Shown here: positions 12,601-24,200 of the stretch, in pieces | How positions within the stretch are numbered: position 1 is the stretch's first letter | How the letters are laid out: each line of letters opens with the position of its first letter | Assembly: GCA_905221605.1 (NCBI GenBank) | Contig: CAJNDS010002089.1 | Coordinates: 485,793-549,792 of the forward strand | Source of the DNA: Symbiodinium natans | Taxonomy: Eukaryota; Sar; Dinophyceae; Suessiales; Symbiodiniaceae | Length of the DNA stretch: 64,000 nucleotides | Reading direction: 5' to 3' | Notes under the pieces: generated by a model | Databases searched by the model: none | The model's input: only the letters and a program-made list of their open reading frames with translations | What the model was told of the DNA's origin: nothing | Translations under genes and position numbers: made by a program

Positions 12601-15600
12601 ACCCGATGTTCGGGCGATGGGCCGGAAAATGCCGGAAATTTAAGTGATGCCGGTTTGCCTCGTGCGCTAGGCACCAGGACTTGCTCCAAGAAGCTCCGCA
12701 AGAACCTGGTGTGAACCGTCCTAAACTTCCTAAACTTTTCCATCGTGAGGAGAAGGTTGCGTGGGAAACGAAATAACGCTCAAACCCCCATGAAAGTTTC
12801 CAGCCGGTGCGGGTTGCCAGCCCGCACGCCCCGCAACAAGCCCCAGCACGCCCAAGCACCGGCGCGGGTTGCCAGCCCGCACGCCCAAGCCCCCATGAAA
12901 AATCTTTCAAGCACTACGGTGTGGGCATGCCTTTCAAGCCCCAGCACACCCCAGCATCGGTGCGGGTTGCCAGGCTCCCACAAAACTTCTCATAATCCGG
13001 TGCGGGTTGCCAGCCCGCACACCCCGCCTGCCTTTCAAACCCCACCGGTGCGGGTTGCCAGCCTGCACGCCCCGGGTTGCCAGCCTTCACGCCCAAGCCC
13101 CCATGAAAGTTCTCATACTCCGGCGCGGGCTGCCAGCCCGCACACCCCGCCTGCCTTTCAAGCCACACCGGTGCGGGTTGCCAGCCCGCACACCCCGCAT
13201 GCCTTTCAGGCCCCACCACGCCCAAGCACCGGTGCGGGTTGCCAGCCCGCACGCCCAAGCCCCCATGAAAGTTCTCATAATCCGGCGCGGATTGCCAGCC
13301 CGCACACCCCGCCTGCCTTTCAAGCCCCACCGATGCGGGTTGCCAGCCCGCACACTCCGCATGCCTTTCAGGCCCCACCACGCCCAAGCACCGGTGCGGG
13401 TTGCCAGCCCGCACGCCCAAGCCCCCATGAAAGTTCTCATAATCCGGCGCGGATTGCCAGCCCGCACACCCCGCCTGCCTTTCAAGCCCCACCGATGCGG
13501 GTTGCCAGCCCGCACACCCCGCATGCCTTTCAGGCCCCACCACGCCCAAGCACCGGTGCGGGTTGCCAGCCCGCACCATGAAAGTTCTCATAATCCAGCG
13601 CTGGTTGCCAGCCCGCACACCCCGCCTGCCTTTCAAGCCCCACCGGTGCGGGTTGCCAGCCCGCACACCCCGCATGCCTTTCAGGCCCCACCACGCCCAA
13701 GCACCCGTGCGGGTTGCCAGCCCGCACACCCAAGCCCCCATGAAAGTTCTCATAATCCGGTGCTGGTTGCCAAACCGCACACCCCGCCTGCCTTTCAAGC
13801 CCCACCGGTGCGGGTTGCCAGCCCGCACACCCCGCATGCCTTTCAGGCCCCACCACGCCAAAGCACCGGTGCGGGTTGCCAGTCCGCACGCCCAAGCCCC
13901 CATGAAAGTTCTCATAATCCGGTGCGGGTTGCCAGCCCGCGCACCCCGCCTGCCTTTCAAGCCCACCGGTGCGGGTTGCCAGCCCGCAAACCCCGCATGC
14001 CTTTCAGGCCCCACCACGCCCAAGCACCCGTGCGGGTTGCCAGCCCGCACGCCCAAGCCCCCATGAAAGTTCTCATAATCCGGTGCGGGTTGCCAGCCCG
14101 CACACCCCGCCTGCCTTTCAAGCCCCACCGGTGCGGGTTGCCAGCCCGCGCACCCCGCATGCCTTTCAGGCCCCACCACGCCCAAGCACCGGTGCGGGTT
14201 GCCAGCCCGCACACCCAAGCCCCCATGAAAGTTCTCATAATCCGGTGCGGGTTGCCAGCCCGCACACCCCGCCTGCCTTTCAAACCCCACCGGTGCGGGT
14301 TCACCCGCATGCCTTTCAGCCCCACCACGCCCAAGCACCGGTGCGGGTTGCCAGCCCGCACGCCCAAGCCCCCATGAAAGTTCTCACAATCCGGCGCGGG
14401 TTGCCAGCCCGCACACCCCGCATGCCTTTCAGGCCCCACCACGCCCAAACACTGGTGCGGGGTGCCAGCCCACACGCCCAAGCCCCCATGAAAGTTCTCA
14501 TAATCCGGTGCGGGTTGCCAGCCCGCACACCCCGCATGCCTTTCAGGCCCCACCACGCCAAAGCACCGGTGCGGGTTGCCAGCCCGCACGCCCAAGCCCC
14601 CATGAAAGTTCTCATAATCCGGTGCGGCTTGCCAGCCCGCACACCCCGCCTGCCTTTCAAGCCCACCGGTGCGGGTTGCCAGCCCGCGCCTTCAGGCCCC
14701 ACCACGCCCAAGCATCCGTGCGGGTTGCCAGCCCGCACGCCCAAGCCCCCATGAAAGTTCTCATAATCCGGTGCTCGTTGCCAGCCCGCACACCCCGCCT
14801 GCCTTTCAAGCCCCACCGGTGCGGGTTGCCAGCCCGCACACCCCGCATGCCTTTCAGGCCCCACCACGCCCAAGCACCGGTGCGGGTTGCCAGCCCGCAC
14901 GCCAAGCCCCCATGAAAGTTCTCATAATCCGGTGCGGGTTGCCAGCCCGCACACCCCGCCTGCCTTTCATGCCCCACCGGTGCGGGTTGCCAGCCCGCAC
15001 ACCCCGCATGCCTTTCAGGCCCTGCCACGCCCAAGCACCGGCGCTGGTTGCCAGCCCAGAATCGTGATTGGTGCCACCTAGAATCATTCCTGGCGAGTTG
15101 CCGTTTTAAAGACCCATACCGCAACTAAGCAGTCCAACCTCAATCAAAAAACACTTGGCGAAGCAGACAAAGCCGATAGTTCAAACCCGTTAAACCGGGT
15201 AATTCTCACAATGTCATTGTGCAAGTCATTTACACTGGGGCCGTGAGGCGACATGGCGCGTACCACTAGGAACAACCTGAAATGCTGAATGCCGACGTAC
15301 GTCAAAGCCACCCAAGTCCACTGCTACAACTCCACGCTTTCAACCGGGATGCTGGGATGCCGGTGGCAGGAAGTCTTCCTGGTTCTTCAGCCTTCAGAGA
15401 TTTTGTTGTTCGGGGCCACACGGCAACTCACTGCCCAACGTCTTTTGTGTTTCGCGTCGAGTCTCGAACCCTCGCACAACACCCTCGACCCAACCGCCCT
15501 CGACCCGACACATCAGCCACGTTGCGTGGTCAGGCAGCTAGTTGCCTCGTCTGGTGGATTCGCGGAAGGGAAGTTAAGGGGTTAATTTGCACATTGCGAC

Positions 15601-18600
15601 GCATTCGACATTGCGTGGCGGCTGCACACCCTTTATCCTATTAAACCGAGTATATAGCCCCTTCGGTCCACAGAGGTGTAGGAGCAAAGCTACAGATGCT
15701 AGGGACTCTGGGGACGCTAGGGACGCTAGGGACGCTAGGGGCGCTGCAGACGCTGCGGATGCTATGTCGAGTCGCCAGGTCCGCTGAGCCCCCAATGAGC
15801 CACGGCACGCCTCACGAAGAGTGCTCCAGATTTGTTGAGGATCTTGGGGTGCCATGTTCTTTTCCGGTGTTCGCCCTGTGCTTTTGTCCGTAGATCACGT
15901 CCACGTCTCATCCAGGTTCCGGGGTCAGAGCTTAGGAAGTTTGGGGTGAAGTTGAGCTTCGATGAGCAGCTAGGGATTAGTTGCAAGGGCACGATGCAAA
16001 CGAAAGCTATCCGAAAGCGGCAACTTATCTCCTCAATGCTCCTGCATGTGTTAAAGAGCATAGAGTCTGACTGATTGCAAAACCTCGATGAAGCCACAAC
16101 GCCAACCGAGCTCGAGACTCCAAACCCGCAACCTGCAGTGTTGCCCCATCCTGCCTTGGCCAATCATGTTCCTTGGCTGTTCTCGGAGCACTAATTCACG
16201 GCAACAAGGCCCGCGGGATAGATACACATATATGTATGTGTATATTTATGTATAAGCACACGCAATATGTACTTGGCCTTGTAACTAGGCTCAGACACCT
16301 GAGACTCACACGATAACACGGGAAACTACCGCAACAACTGCGGAGATTTCGGGGCTTGCAACCTGCAAAGTTCTGCTGGACGCTGCAAGGGCCGAAGCTC
16401 TCACGTCTGGCATCCTGTGCTGCCGCCCAGGCTCAGACAGTCACTTGACGACTGTCGGGTTGCCTTGCCCTTGGGGTCCTTGGGTCAGTCGTTGAGGGGG
16501 ACGCGCAGGCTTCGGAGGGCTTAAACAAGGAATAGAGACCGGAACAATGACAACAAGATGGCCGCACAGAAACGCTCATGCGAACTCAGAAGGGCAGAAC
16601 AATCACAAGGTACCGATGATCAAGAGGAAGATAGAAGTGCCCAGAGGTCTCACGCTGCGCACTGCCTAAGTCTCATTGGGAATGGCCCACATATCGCGGA
16701 GAAGTTCCTCCGATGATTTGAAGCCGGATTCCAGTCATTGAAGCTTGCATGTTGATGCCCCTCAAGCTTGCGAGGAACACGAGCCCTTTTGTGTCCTAGG
16801 GGCCCCGAGGCATCTCCGAAGCCGCCTACTTCCTGAGCCTCAGGTGACCGACAAACACAAACCCTCGGCCCAAAGCCCTAGGCCCGTGGCCCCTTATTTT
16901 GGCAGCTGGGAGTCTGTCGGGAACGGCTTGCAGTGCTGGTCCCACCCCTGCTTGCGGGGTGCAGCAAGGTGTGGAATTGGACCAGGGGAGGAAAAGTGAG
17001 ACTCTGGAGAAGCAAAACGACCATTACGCCCCTGAGAGAAGCGGCTGAAGGTATACCGGGTTGGGTACAGGGCTAGGGAGCTTTGTGATGGAGCTTGGTG
17101 CTTGCACGTTCTTGCACCGCAGTCGTGTTAAGCGTCACCGGCCGGCCTCAGGCAGCTTGCCTTCAATGAGCGTCTGCAGGTGCCGTCCCTGTGCCCAAGT
17201 TTTTGAGGGGCTGAGAGGAAAGGGTGGAGAATGGCCGGAGAAGGACATAGCCTATTCTTGACTTCCAGCCAGAACAGGCTTAACACGAACGGACTGTTGA
17301 GCCTTAAAGCAGCCACGGTCTGGAAAAGATGGCCCCTCGACCCCCAAAGGCAGCAGCGAGCTTCTCCACGCGAAGGGCTGAAGAGTTGTACTTCCGGAAC
17401 ACATCAATTGCATGGCCTGGCGTCCTTTCCGCAAGTTAATGATTGCTTCGAATCTGTATGCGAACCTTGCTTACCTGCAACGGGCGGGAGAGTTAAAGTT
17501 TAGGGATCCCAAATCCCAAAGGCACAGCCCTTTCCGAGACAGCCTCCTCGGGGAACTTGGCCTTGTAGTTGCCAAACATCTTGTCCCAGTCCTCTCCACA
17601 CTTCCCAGAAGCAGGATCTATGATCCGCACCCCCCCCCCCACCGGCATGACAAAAAAAACCAGGCTCCATGAAACAATGGCATTGCAAACCTGGGATTCT
17701 GGGGATGGGCACGACAAGGATGCGAACTTGTGTGGGGATTTTCTGTGGGCGGGGCTCTCTAGGGAGGCCCTTAAAGCGAGGAGGCGAGGAGGAGGGTTGG
17801 CTGAAAATCTAACAAGCCAAGTGTGGAACAACGTGCCGTGCCCCATCGACCCCCGGGACCAGTGGATCAACTTTCGAGCAGCTTCGACTTGCGCCCAAAG
17901 GCGACCAAAGCTCCAAAAGCTCCCTGAACAAGAACTCAATGTCCTGTCGCTGCGTGCCGCCCCGGGCGAGCATCTGCTGACCTTGGGGTGTGGGGGAGCC
18001 GGGGGGGGGGGGTCTAACGTTTTGTTTGTTCCAGATAGGCAGGTTTGCGGGATGTTTTTTGCGGGCAGCGCAAAGCATTCCTCGAGTGCTCACCTTGTCA
18101 GGCACAAAACCCTGCAGGATCCCCTCCCTGTATGACAACACCTTGGCCGAGGTTCGGAAGTGCTGCGTCACCTCTTCGGGCACCTCCAGCGATTGGGAAC
18201 CAGCTGATCGCATGAACGTCACAACTCTGAAGCTTCGAGGGCACCCCCCCCCCCTCCCAAAATCCCATCGGAATGCCCGAAAACCCCCTGCCAGAAACTT
18301 CTCATCTGGCCAGTGGTAGATGTGCTTCGTCGCCTTGGGTGCCCAGCGATTGCTTGGCTTCAAAGGGGCTTAGATTGTTTGGGTTCAGTTTTTCGGGAGG
18401 AGACTCCTTCTTCCGATACTTTAAGTTGACCCTAGAGCCCTGTGAGTCCCCAAGCCATGAGTGTTCAACTTCACTTTAACACTGAGGGCAACGCCAGCAG
18501 AGTTCTTTCTGTATTTCTCTGTCTTTCTCTACTTTCTCGCTGTGTACTTTTCTAACATCTCAGTCCTTCTTTCTTTATGTCGTCCTTTCTCCCCTTGGCT

Positions 18601-21200
18601 CCAGAAGTATCAAATGTTGCTTAGTTTGTGGCGGCAACATGCGCCCGAACCTTTCAGCTCTTTCTGGACCTTGCCCATCCCACCCACTTCTTCTCCACTC
18701 TGCCTCACTGCCAGCTCCCTATCAGATAAAGCCCCCCAAGCAAGCGGTGGGCCACGAGCCTGCCAGAACGGCACAATTGGGATCAGTCAGAATGCTCCGG
18801 GTGCTAAACCGAGGCAGGGGCAGTGACCTCCTTCTCGCCCAAGGGGGTGCCATGAGCGTGGAAATGATCCTGTCCAGTGCCAGATTTTCTTGGGCGGGTT
18901 CAACTCGTGATGATTGTTGGCAGGGTTTGGCCTCTAATGTACTCTAAAGCTGACTCGGGTCCTTGCAGGACTTTGCAATTTCTTTGCCCCTTGCAGGGCT
19001 TTCTTTTTGCATCTCCTGAAGCACCCGGCCTGCATGGTGGGGGCTCCCCAAGCGATGTGAGAGTCGACAACGATCATCGTCGGCCGCTCGCGCCTTAGCA
19101 ACTGAACTCTCACTGAACTGCCTTGTGGGGGTCGGCGGGTTCAAGGCTCAGGGCTGCGATAGTGCGGAGTAAACTTTTGTGGATGGTGTTGTTGCTTTTG
19201 TGGCCCATTCAAGATACATTGGCTCTCTGGAGCTTCACACTGCAAGCCTAACTTGTCCCGCACCGCTGCCTTAAACGGTCAAAGCAACTGTGGAAGGAGA
19301 TGGGCAAGTCATGCCAAGCCATAAACACTGAAACAGACAGTGTGCCGAAAGCTCAAAGGCGGAGTGCCTTCAACCCCGAGCCGGAAAAAAAAAGAGAGCG
19401 GGGGTGCAAAGGCTCTAAAGGAATCACTGAAAGGAGTGCGATGCACAGCCCAAAGAAGCGAGCTGAAGCCCTGGCTCGCGCTTGAAGCTGAGGAAGGCTC
19501 GTGTCAGGGCCTGCGTTTGGCCACTTTGGAGAGAGAGCCGAAGGCTTTTGATTTGTAGGCCCCGAACCCACAACAGCCTCCAAAGCCTAGCGCAAGCCTT
19601 CAAAGCCGACAGTGCGGAACCTTGAAGAACGAAACCCCTCCCAACCGCAAGGCGCATGGCACCGCTTTGTGGAGGTGTTTGGGATCAAGACTTTCGCAAA
19701 TTGGGGCCCGCCGAGAGGGTCTCGCGGATAGGAGCAAGGATCTACTTTGCGGGTGCGGTGTTGGAGAGTTTCTGTACGGCTTTGAGGTTAACTTTGTTAC
19801 AGCAAGGGGATTCAAGATTGCTCATGGGGCTTATTGGATTTCAGGTTTTGGGGTGTGAAACGGCCAAAGGCTGCAGTTTGTTGTCTGGTGAAGAAGGTTG
19901 GGGTTTACAGAAGCCTCGGGGTTCGGAGCTTAGGGTTTCAGGAAGGTTTATCGTTCGGGTGTTGACACTCCTCCACATCGTTGGCGTCTCCGACTCTCAG
20001 GACATTCCAGCCATAGGCTATAAAGCGGGTGGTGATGTCTTCAGAGATCGCCCACCTGGATCAATCACCGCACTGTTCTTACAATTCAAACTGATGCCGG
20101 GTCGATCATTAAACACCCCCATCGACTTCAGCACTTCCGCAAGCTGAGCCGCCCCCTGACCTCCCGACTATAAGCAACGGCGCAGAACACCTGCATACCA
20201 GATCCGTCTAGAACCTACAGAAGGAGGATTCCCACGTGAAAACCTGCAGACTGCAGGGGGTCCTTTAGGGCTTAACATGAAAGCCAAGAGCACCAGTTGG
20301 CTTCCTCCTGGGCCCCACTAGGACTCAAGGACACAGGGGCGCAGGGGCGCTAGAATGGCTTCAGAGAGGGGGGGCCAGCGGCCAGGCGAGCCGCGACGTG
20401 TTGCCCTCAATCGTGATCTGGTTGTTGTCCCAGATCCAACCTGAGCACCAGTGACCCCTTCTGCAAACAGTCTCCCCCCCCCCCACTTCCACCGAAACCA
20501 ACTTTCAACAACATGATAAAAGGGCATCCCAAACACTATTGCTGATCCCCCACAATGGCATATCTGTCGCCATCAGCACAAAGCAATTTCAATCTGAAAC
20601 TCCCGGTCCTCATGCCTTGTATCAAACACCAACGCAGGCCCACACTCGCTCCTGCTCGTGAACCCTCAATGCTGAAATGGGTAGGGCCCGGGTTAGGGGT
20701 TAATGAAGCTTTCGGCAGGTTCCTCTGCAACCCGGAATCCCTGCATCATCTATCCTCTTGAAGCCTGAACTCGAACCTCCAAAGAGATATGGGAGGGAGG
20801 GTGGGGTTCTAGAAGACATGAACACAAAGCCAACGCAAAAAAAGAAAAAGCAACAACATCCTCCCCTTCCCCCCCCCCCAAACCCGAAGAGCCTGAACCC
20901 CTGATGCATTTTGCAGCTGCAGGCGCAGAGGTTATCCAGCTTGAGATGGCCTCATGATTTCTAGGCTCTCTTTGCTTTTAACTTTTTCATGCAATTACAG
21001 AATGAGCAGAACCGGGATGTCACCTTATTAGTAACCCTTGAAGGGGTGCATCTGGAACCTCATTCTGACTTGTTCTCAGATTCCTTGCTACTAAACCAAT
21101 ACCTTTTGGACTTAGAGTGCAGACGTCAGGGGTGCAAGGCTTTTTCGTGGGGTTCGCTAGTTGGCAACTACTCTCCGCGGCCCATCCCTACAACAAAAGG

Positions 21201-21253
<53 letters not shown>

Positions 21254-24200
21254 CCCTATCCTGGTCCCCTCGCAAAATCCTGGAACACCCCTGCGCTGCC
21301 GCCTGCAAGGCTAGCCGCCTCGGCTGAGACGCCCTCCTGGATAAAGTGGGGAAGTGAGGGCTCGAGGGCGGATCTGTGGTGTGTTAGGGTTGTTTTTTTA
21401 AGAGTCACAGACAGACAGAGAGAGAGTGAGTGAGTGAGTGAGTGAGTGAGTGTGAGTGAGTGAGTGAGTGAGTGAGTGAGTGAGTGAGTGAGAGTGTGTG
21501 AGAGAAAGAGAGAGTGAGAGAGAGTGAGTGTGTGAGTGAGTGTGTGAGTGAGTGACTGAGTGAGTGAGTGAGAATCCTCGAGACCTTCTTGGCGCCGGGT
21601 CCTGGAGGTCACCGTCGCTCGCCAACGCGTAGATGCTGTAGCCGAAGAGGGGGAAGTCGGGCCTCGGAGGCGACAATGTTCTTTTTGCGGGAGAAGGGGG
21701 GGGGGGGGTTCTATCAGGCACAGCGTTATTTCAGGTTTATTTTGTGGGTATTGACCAAAACAAAAGGAGGCTCCAGATCGAGCGCGCGAGTTCTGGTTCA
21801 CTCACAATCTGGAGCCATCCTTTTCTGACGACTGAGCCCAAGGCTCCTGTCACCTGTCTCTTGCGGCATCCACTCCAAAGGCCATAAACCTTCACTGCAC
21901 GCCGAGTCGCTTGTTGAACTTTGCCGCAAGCCACTTGGAGGCAATTGCCATTCCTGCTCGTCTTGCCCCTTTCGGGGCCAAGCACCCACTCTACAACCGA
22001 AATCTTCGGGTTGCAGTCAGGTCTGCAAACGCTACGGAAAGTATATCCCCCGAAAACAGGGAAAGTCCAGTCTGGCGGTTTGGTGGTGGTAGTTTTGGTG
22101 GTAGTGGTGGTGGTGGTGGTGTTGGTGGTTGGTTGGGGTGAGGTTGGGTGACTGGAAGCCACAGCATCCAGTATCCGACTATTCCGTCGGGAGCGGGCAA
22201 CAACCACAAAGTCACACGCGCGCGCAAACCCGGAGAGTCCTCAGAAGCCGAGCTGGCCTGAGGATCTAAGTGGGCCACCTGGGACACCCCTACTCCCTGG
22301 ACACTGGTACCCATATGTACCCATGATCCACCCTCTGTCCTACGCTGGTCGCCACGCCCTGGGCGAGGGGACCGGTGGTGACCTCCACGCCGGAAGTTTC
22401 ACCTGGGTGACTGACAACGGGGTTGCAGAATTGGGCGCTCTAAGGCTACAAGTGAGCACGCTTTTGGCAGCTCCAAGGCTCAAGCCCCAAGGAACCGATC
22501 ATTATGAGGACTCAATTTCCTGTACCCATGGAGCACCCTGAAGCTGCGAAACGTGGAACAAAGCACCGAAACAAAACATCGACCCCCCTGCCCCGTGTCT
22601 GGGTAGCAGCACCGTATTCCGGATGCCCTGGGGTCTTGGAACCCAGTTGCCGGAACTCCTTGGGGGGGGGGGGGGGGGGGGGGGGGCGGCTTGAGTGTTG
22701 TAAGGTGGGGCCTTGGGCGTCTGATTGGCCTAGGGGTGCCAGGGTGTAAAAAGCCATCTCAAAGCCCACACAATCCACAAAGAGGTGTCGCAAGCTCCTT
22801 GATGTCCTCCAAGGACACTGCTGGAAGTCCAGAGGCCTTGGGGGGAGCGGTAGAATCGTCACGCCCACTTGCCCCACCGGCCTTGTGCGGGGGGCACATG
22901 GGGGGAAGATTTTACTCAGCTACAGCAATCAGAAGAGCACCGATTCCTGATGCAATGGTCTTCTTTTGCCTTGTTTTTGTTCCAGTGCAAGGCTTCTGAG
23001 CAACGAGGTGATAACCCCGAGTGGAGATTTCCCACGCTGCTAGCACTGTGTGTGTGCCCTTTGCCACAGTGAAAGCCTTGAGTCCCCGACCTCGCCCTCT
23101 CGCGATACCTCAAGCTCAGTTGGGGATTTAGGTCCTTCAAGTTTTTCAAATCTTGAGATTGGTTCTTGTGTCAAACGATTCACCTTCAAGCCGAAACCCT
23201 CAGTCCCCTACCCGTCTCCATCCCGCAGGCCCCTAAGAAGCCTGAACCTGTGCGTCCTCCCAAAACCTACATGCTGTGTTGGAAACGACACTCAAGCAGT
23301 ACCCTCGGCAAAATCCTGTCACGCTAACAAAGCACACACGCCTAACGTGAATCCATGGGATCCTTCCCTACTCACCCCTAAACTTTGCGTCGCCTTGGCA
23401 GAACCTCCAACATGGGGGCAGTATGGGGCAGTAGGCCTCCTTCACCCCAGCCAGGTGCAACAGGCCGTACAGCAGCATGGACGCGTGGCCTCGGGGTATT
23501 TTGGGGGGGAGGGGGGAGGGGGGGACAAAACAAGCTCTTACGCTCATGCATGAGAAGGGCGAGCGTGTCGTATCCACTCTCAGGTCCAAAGGGCCCATGG
23601 ACAGCACGAAGCGGTCCCGGTTTGCCCAGAGAGGCGCCTCTGGGTCGTAGTTCAGTATCCTGCAGGATTTGTTTGGTGTTCAAAGGCCTTGGAGTAGACC
23701 CCTGGAAAAAAGTTATGCTTTTCAGGTATAAGTAGCTATAATGGGAAACCCAGAACCAAAACTGTATTGAAGTATGGCACTCCAACGCCCAGTAAGGCTT
23801 CGGGCCAGGTGAAGTTGAGGGCGCACTTCGAGTTTCGCAGCATAGACAGCCAAAGATCCAAGACCGAAACACCGAAAGCGAATCAAATCAAAGCTTTCTG
23901 CCCCGCCTGGCCCACAAGGCATAGGCAACAGGTGCCATGGCCTTGGCGGCTCCAAATTTATCATTGTGCCCCCGATTTTTCTCGGATCCCGGCTAACATA
24001 CCCGCACAACACATAGCAGAAGTCAGGCATTGAAAACAGCTGATTCCCCACAGCATCTTTCAAACACGGAAGCTACTCAGTAAGGTTGGATCCGCATTGG
24101 TAGGCTCCCTGAATAAAGTCTGGTTTGCCGGGCTATTCAGGATCGTGTGACAGTGTGGGCGTCCAGGCCCCAGGGTGGGGTTCGCAATTGAGTCTGCCGG

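Noticed and set aside
12785-15060. Resemblance to a CRISPR array (palindromic repeat with spacers)
   Set aside because: Spacers are themselves repeated in three classes, repeat spacing is irregular, there are no cas genes, and the context is eukaryotic intron.
12745-15124. Long Pro/His/Ser and Gly/Arg/Trp frames, up to 474 codons
   Set aside because: They follow the palindrome satellite, which is open in most frames, and the region lies in a transketolase intron.
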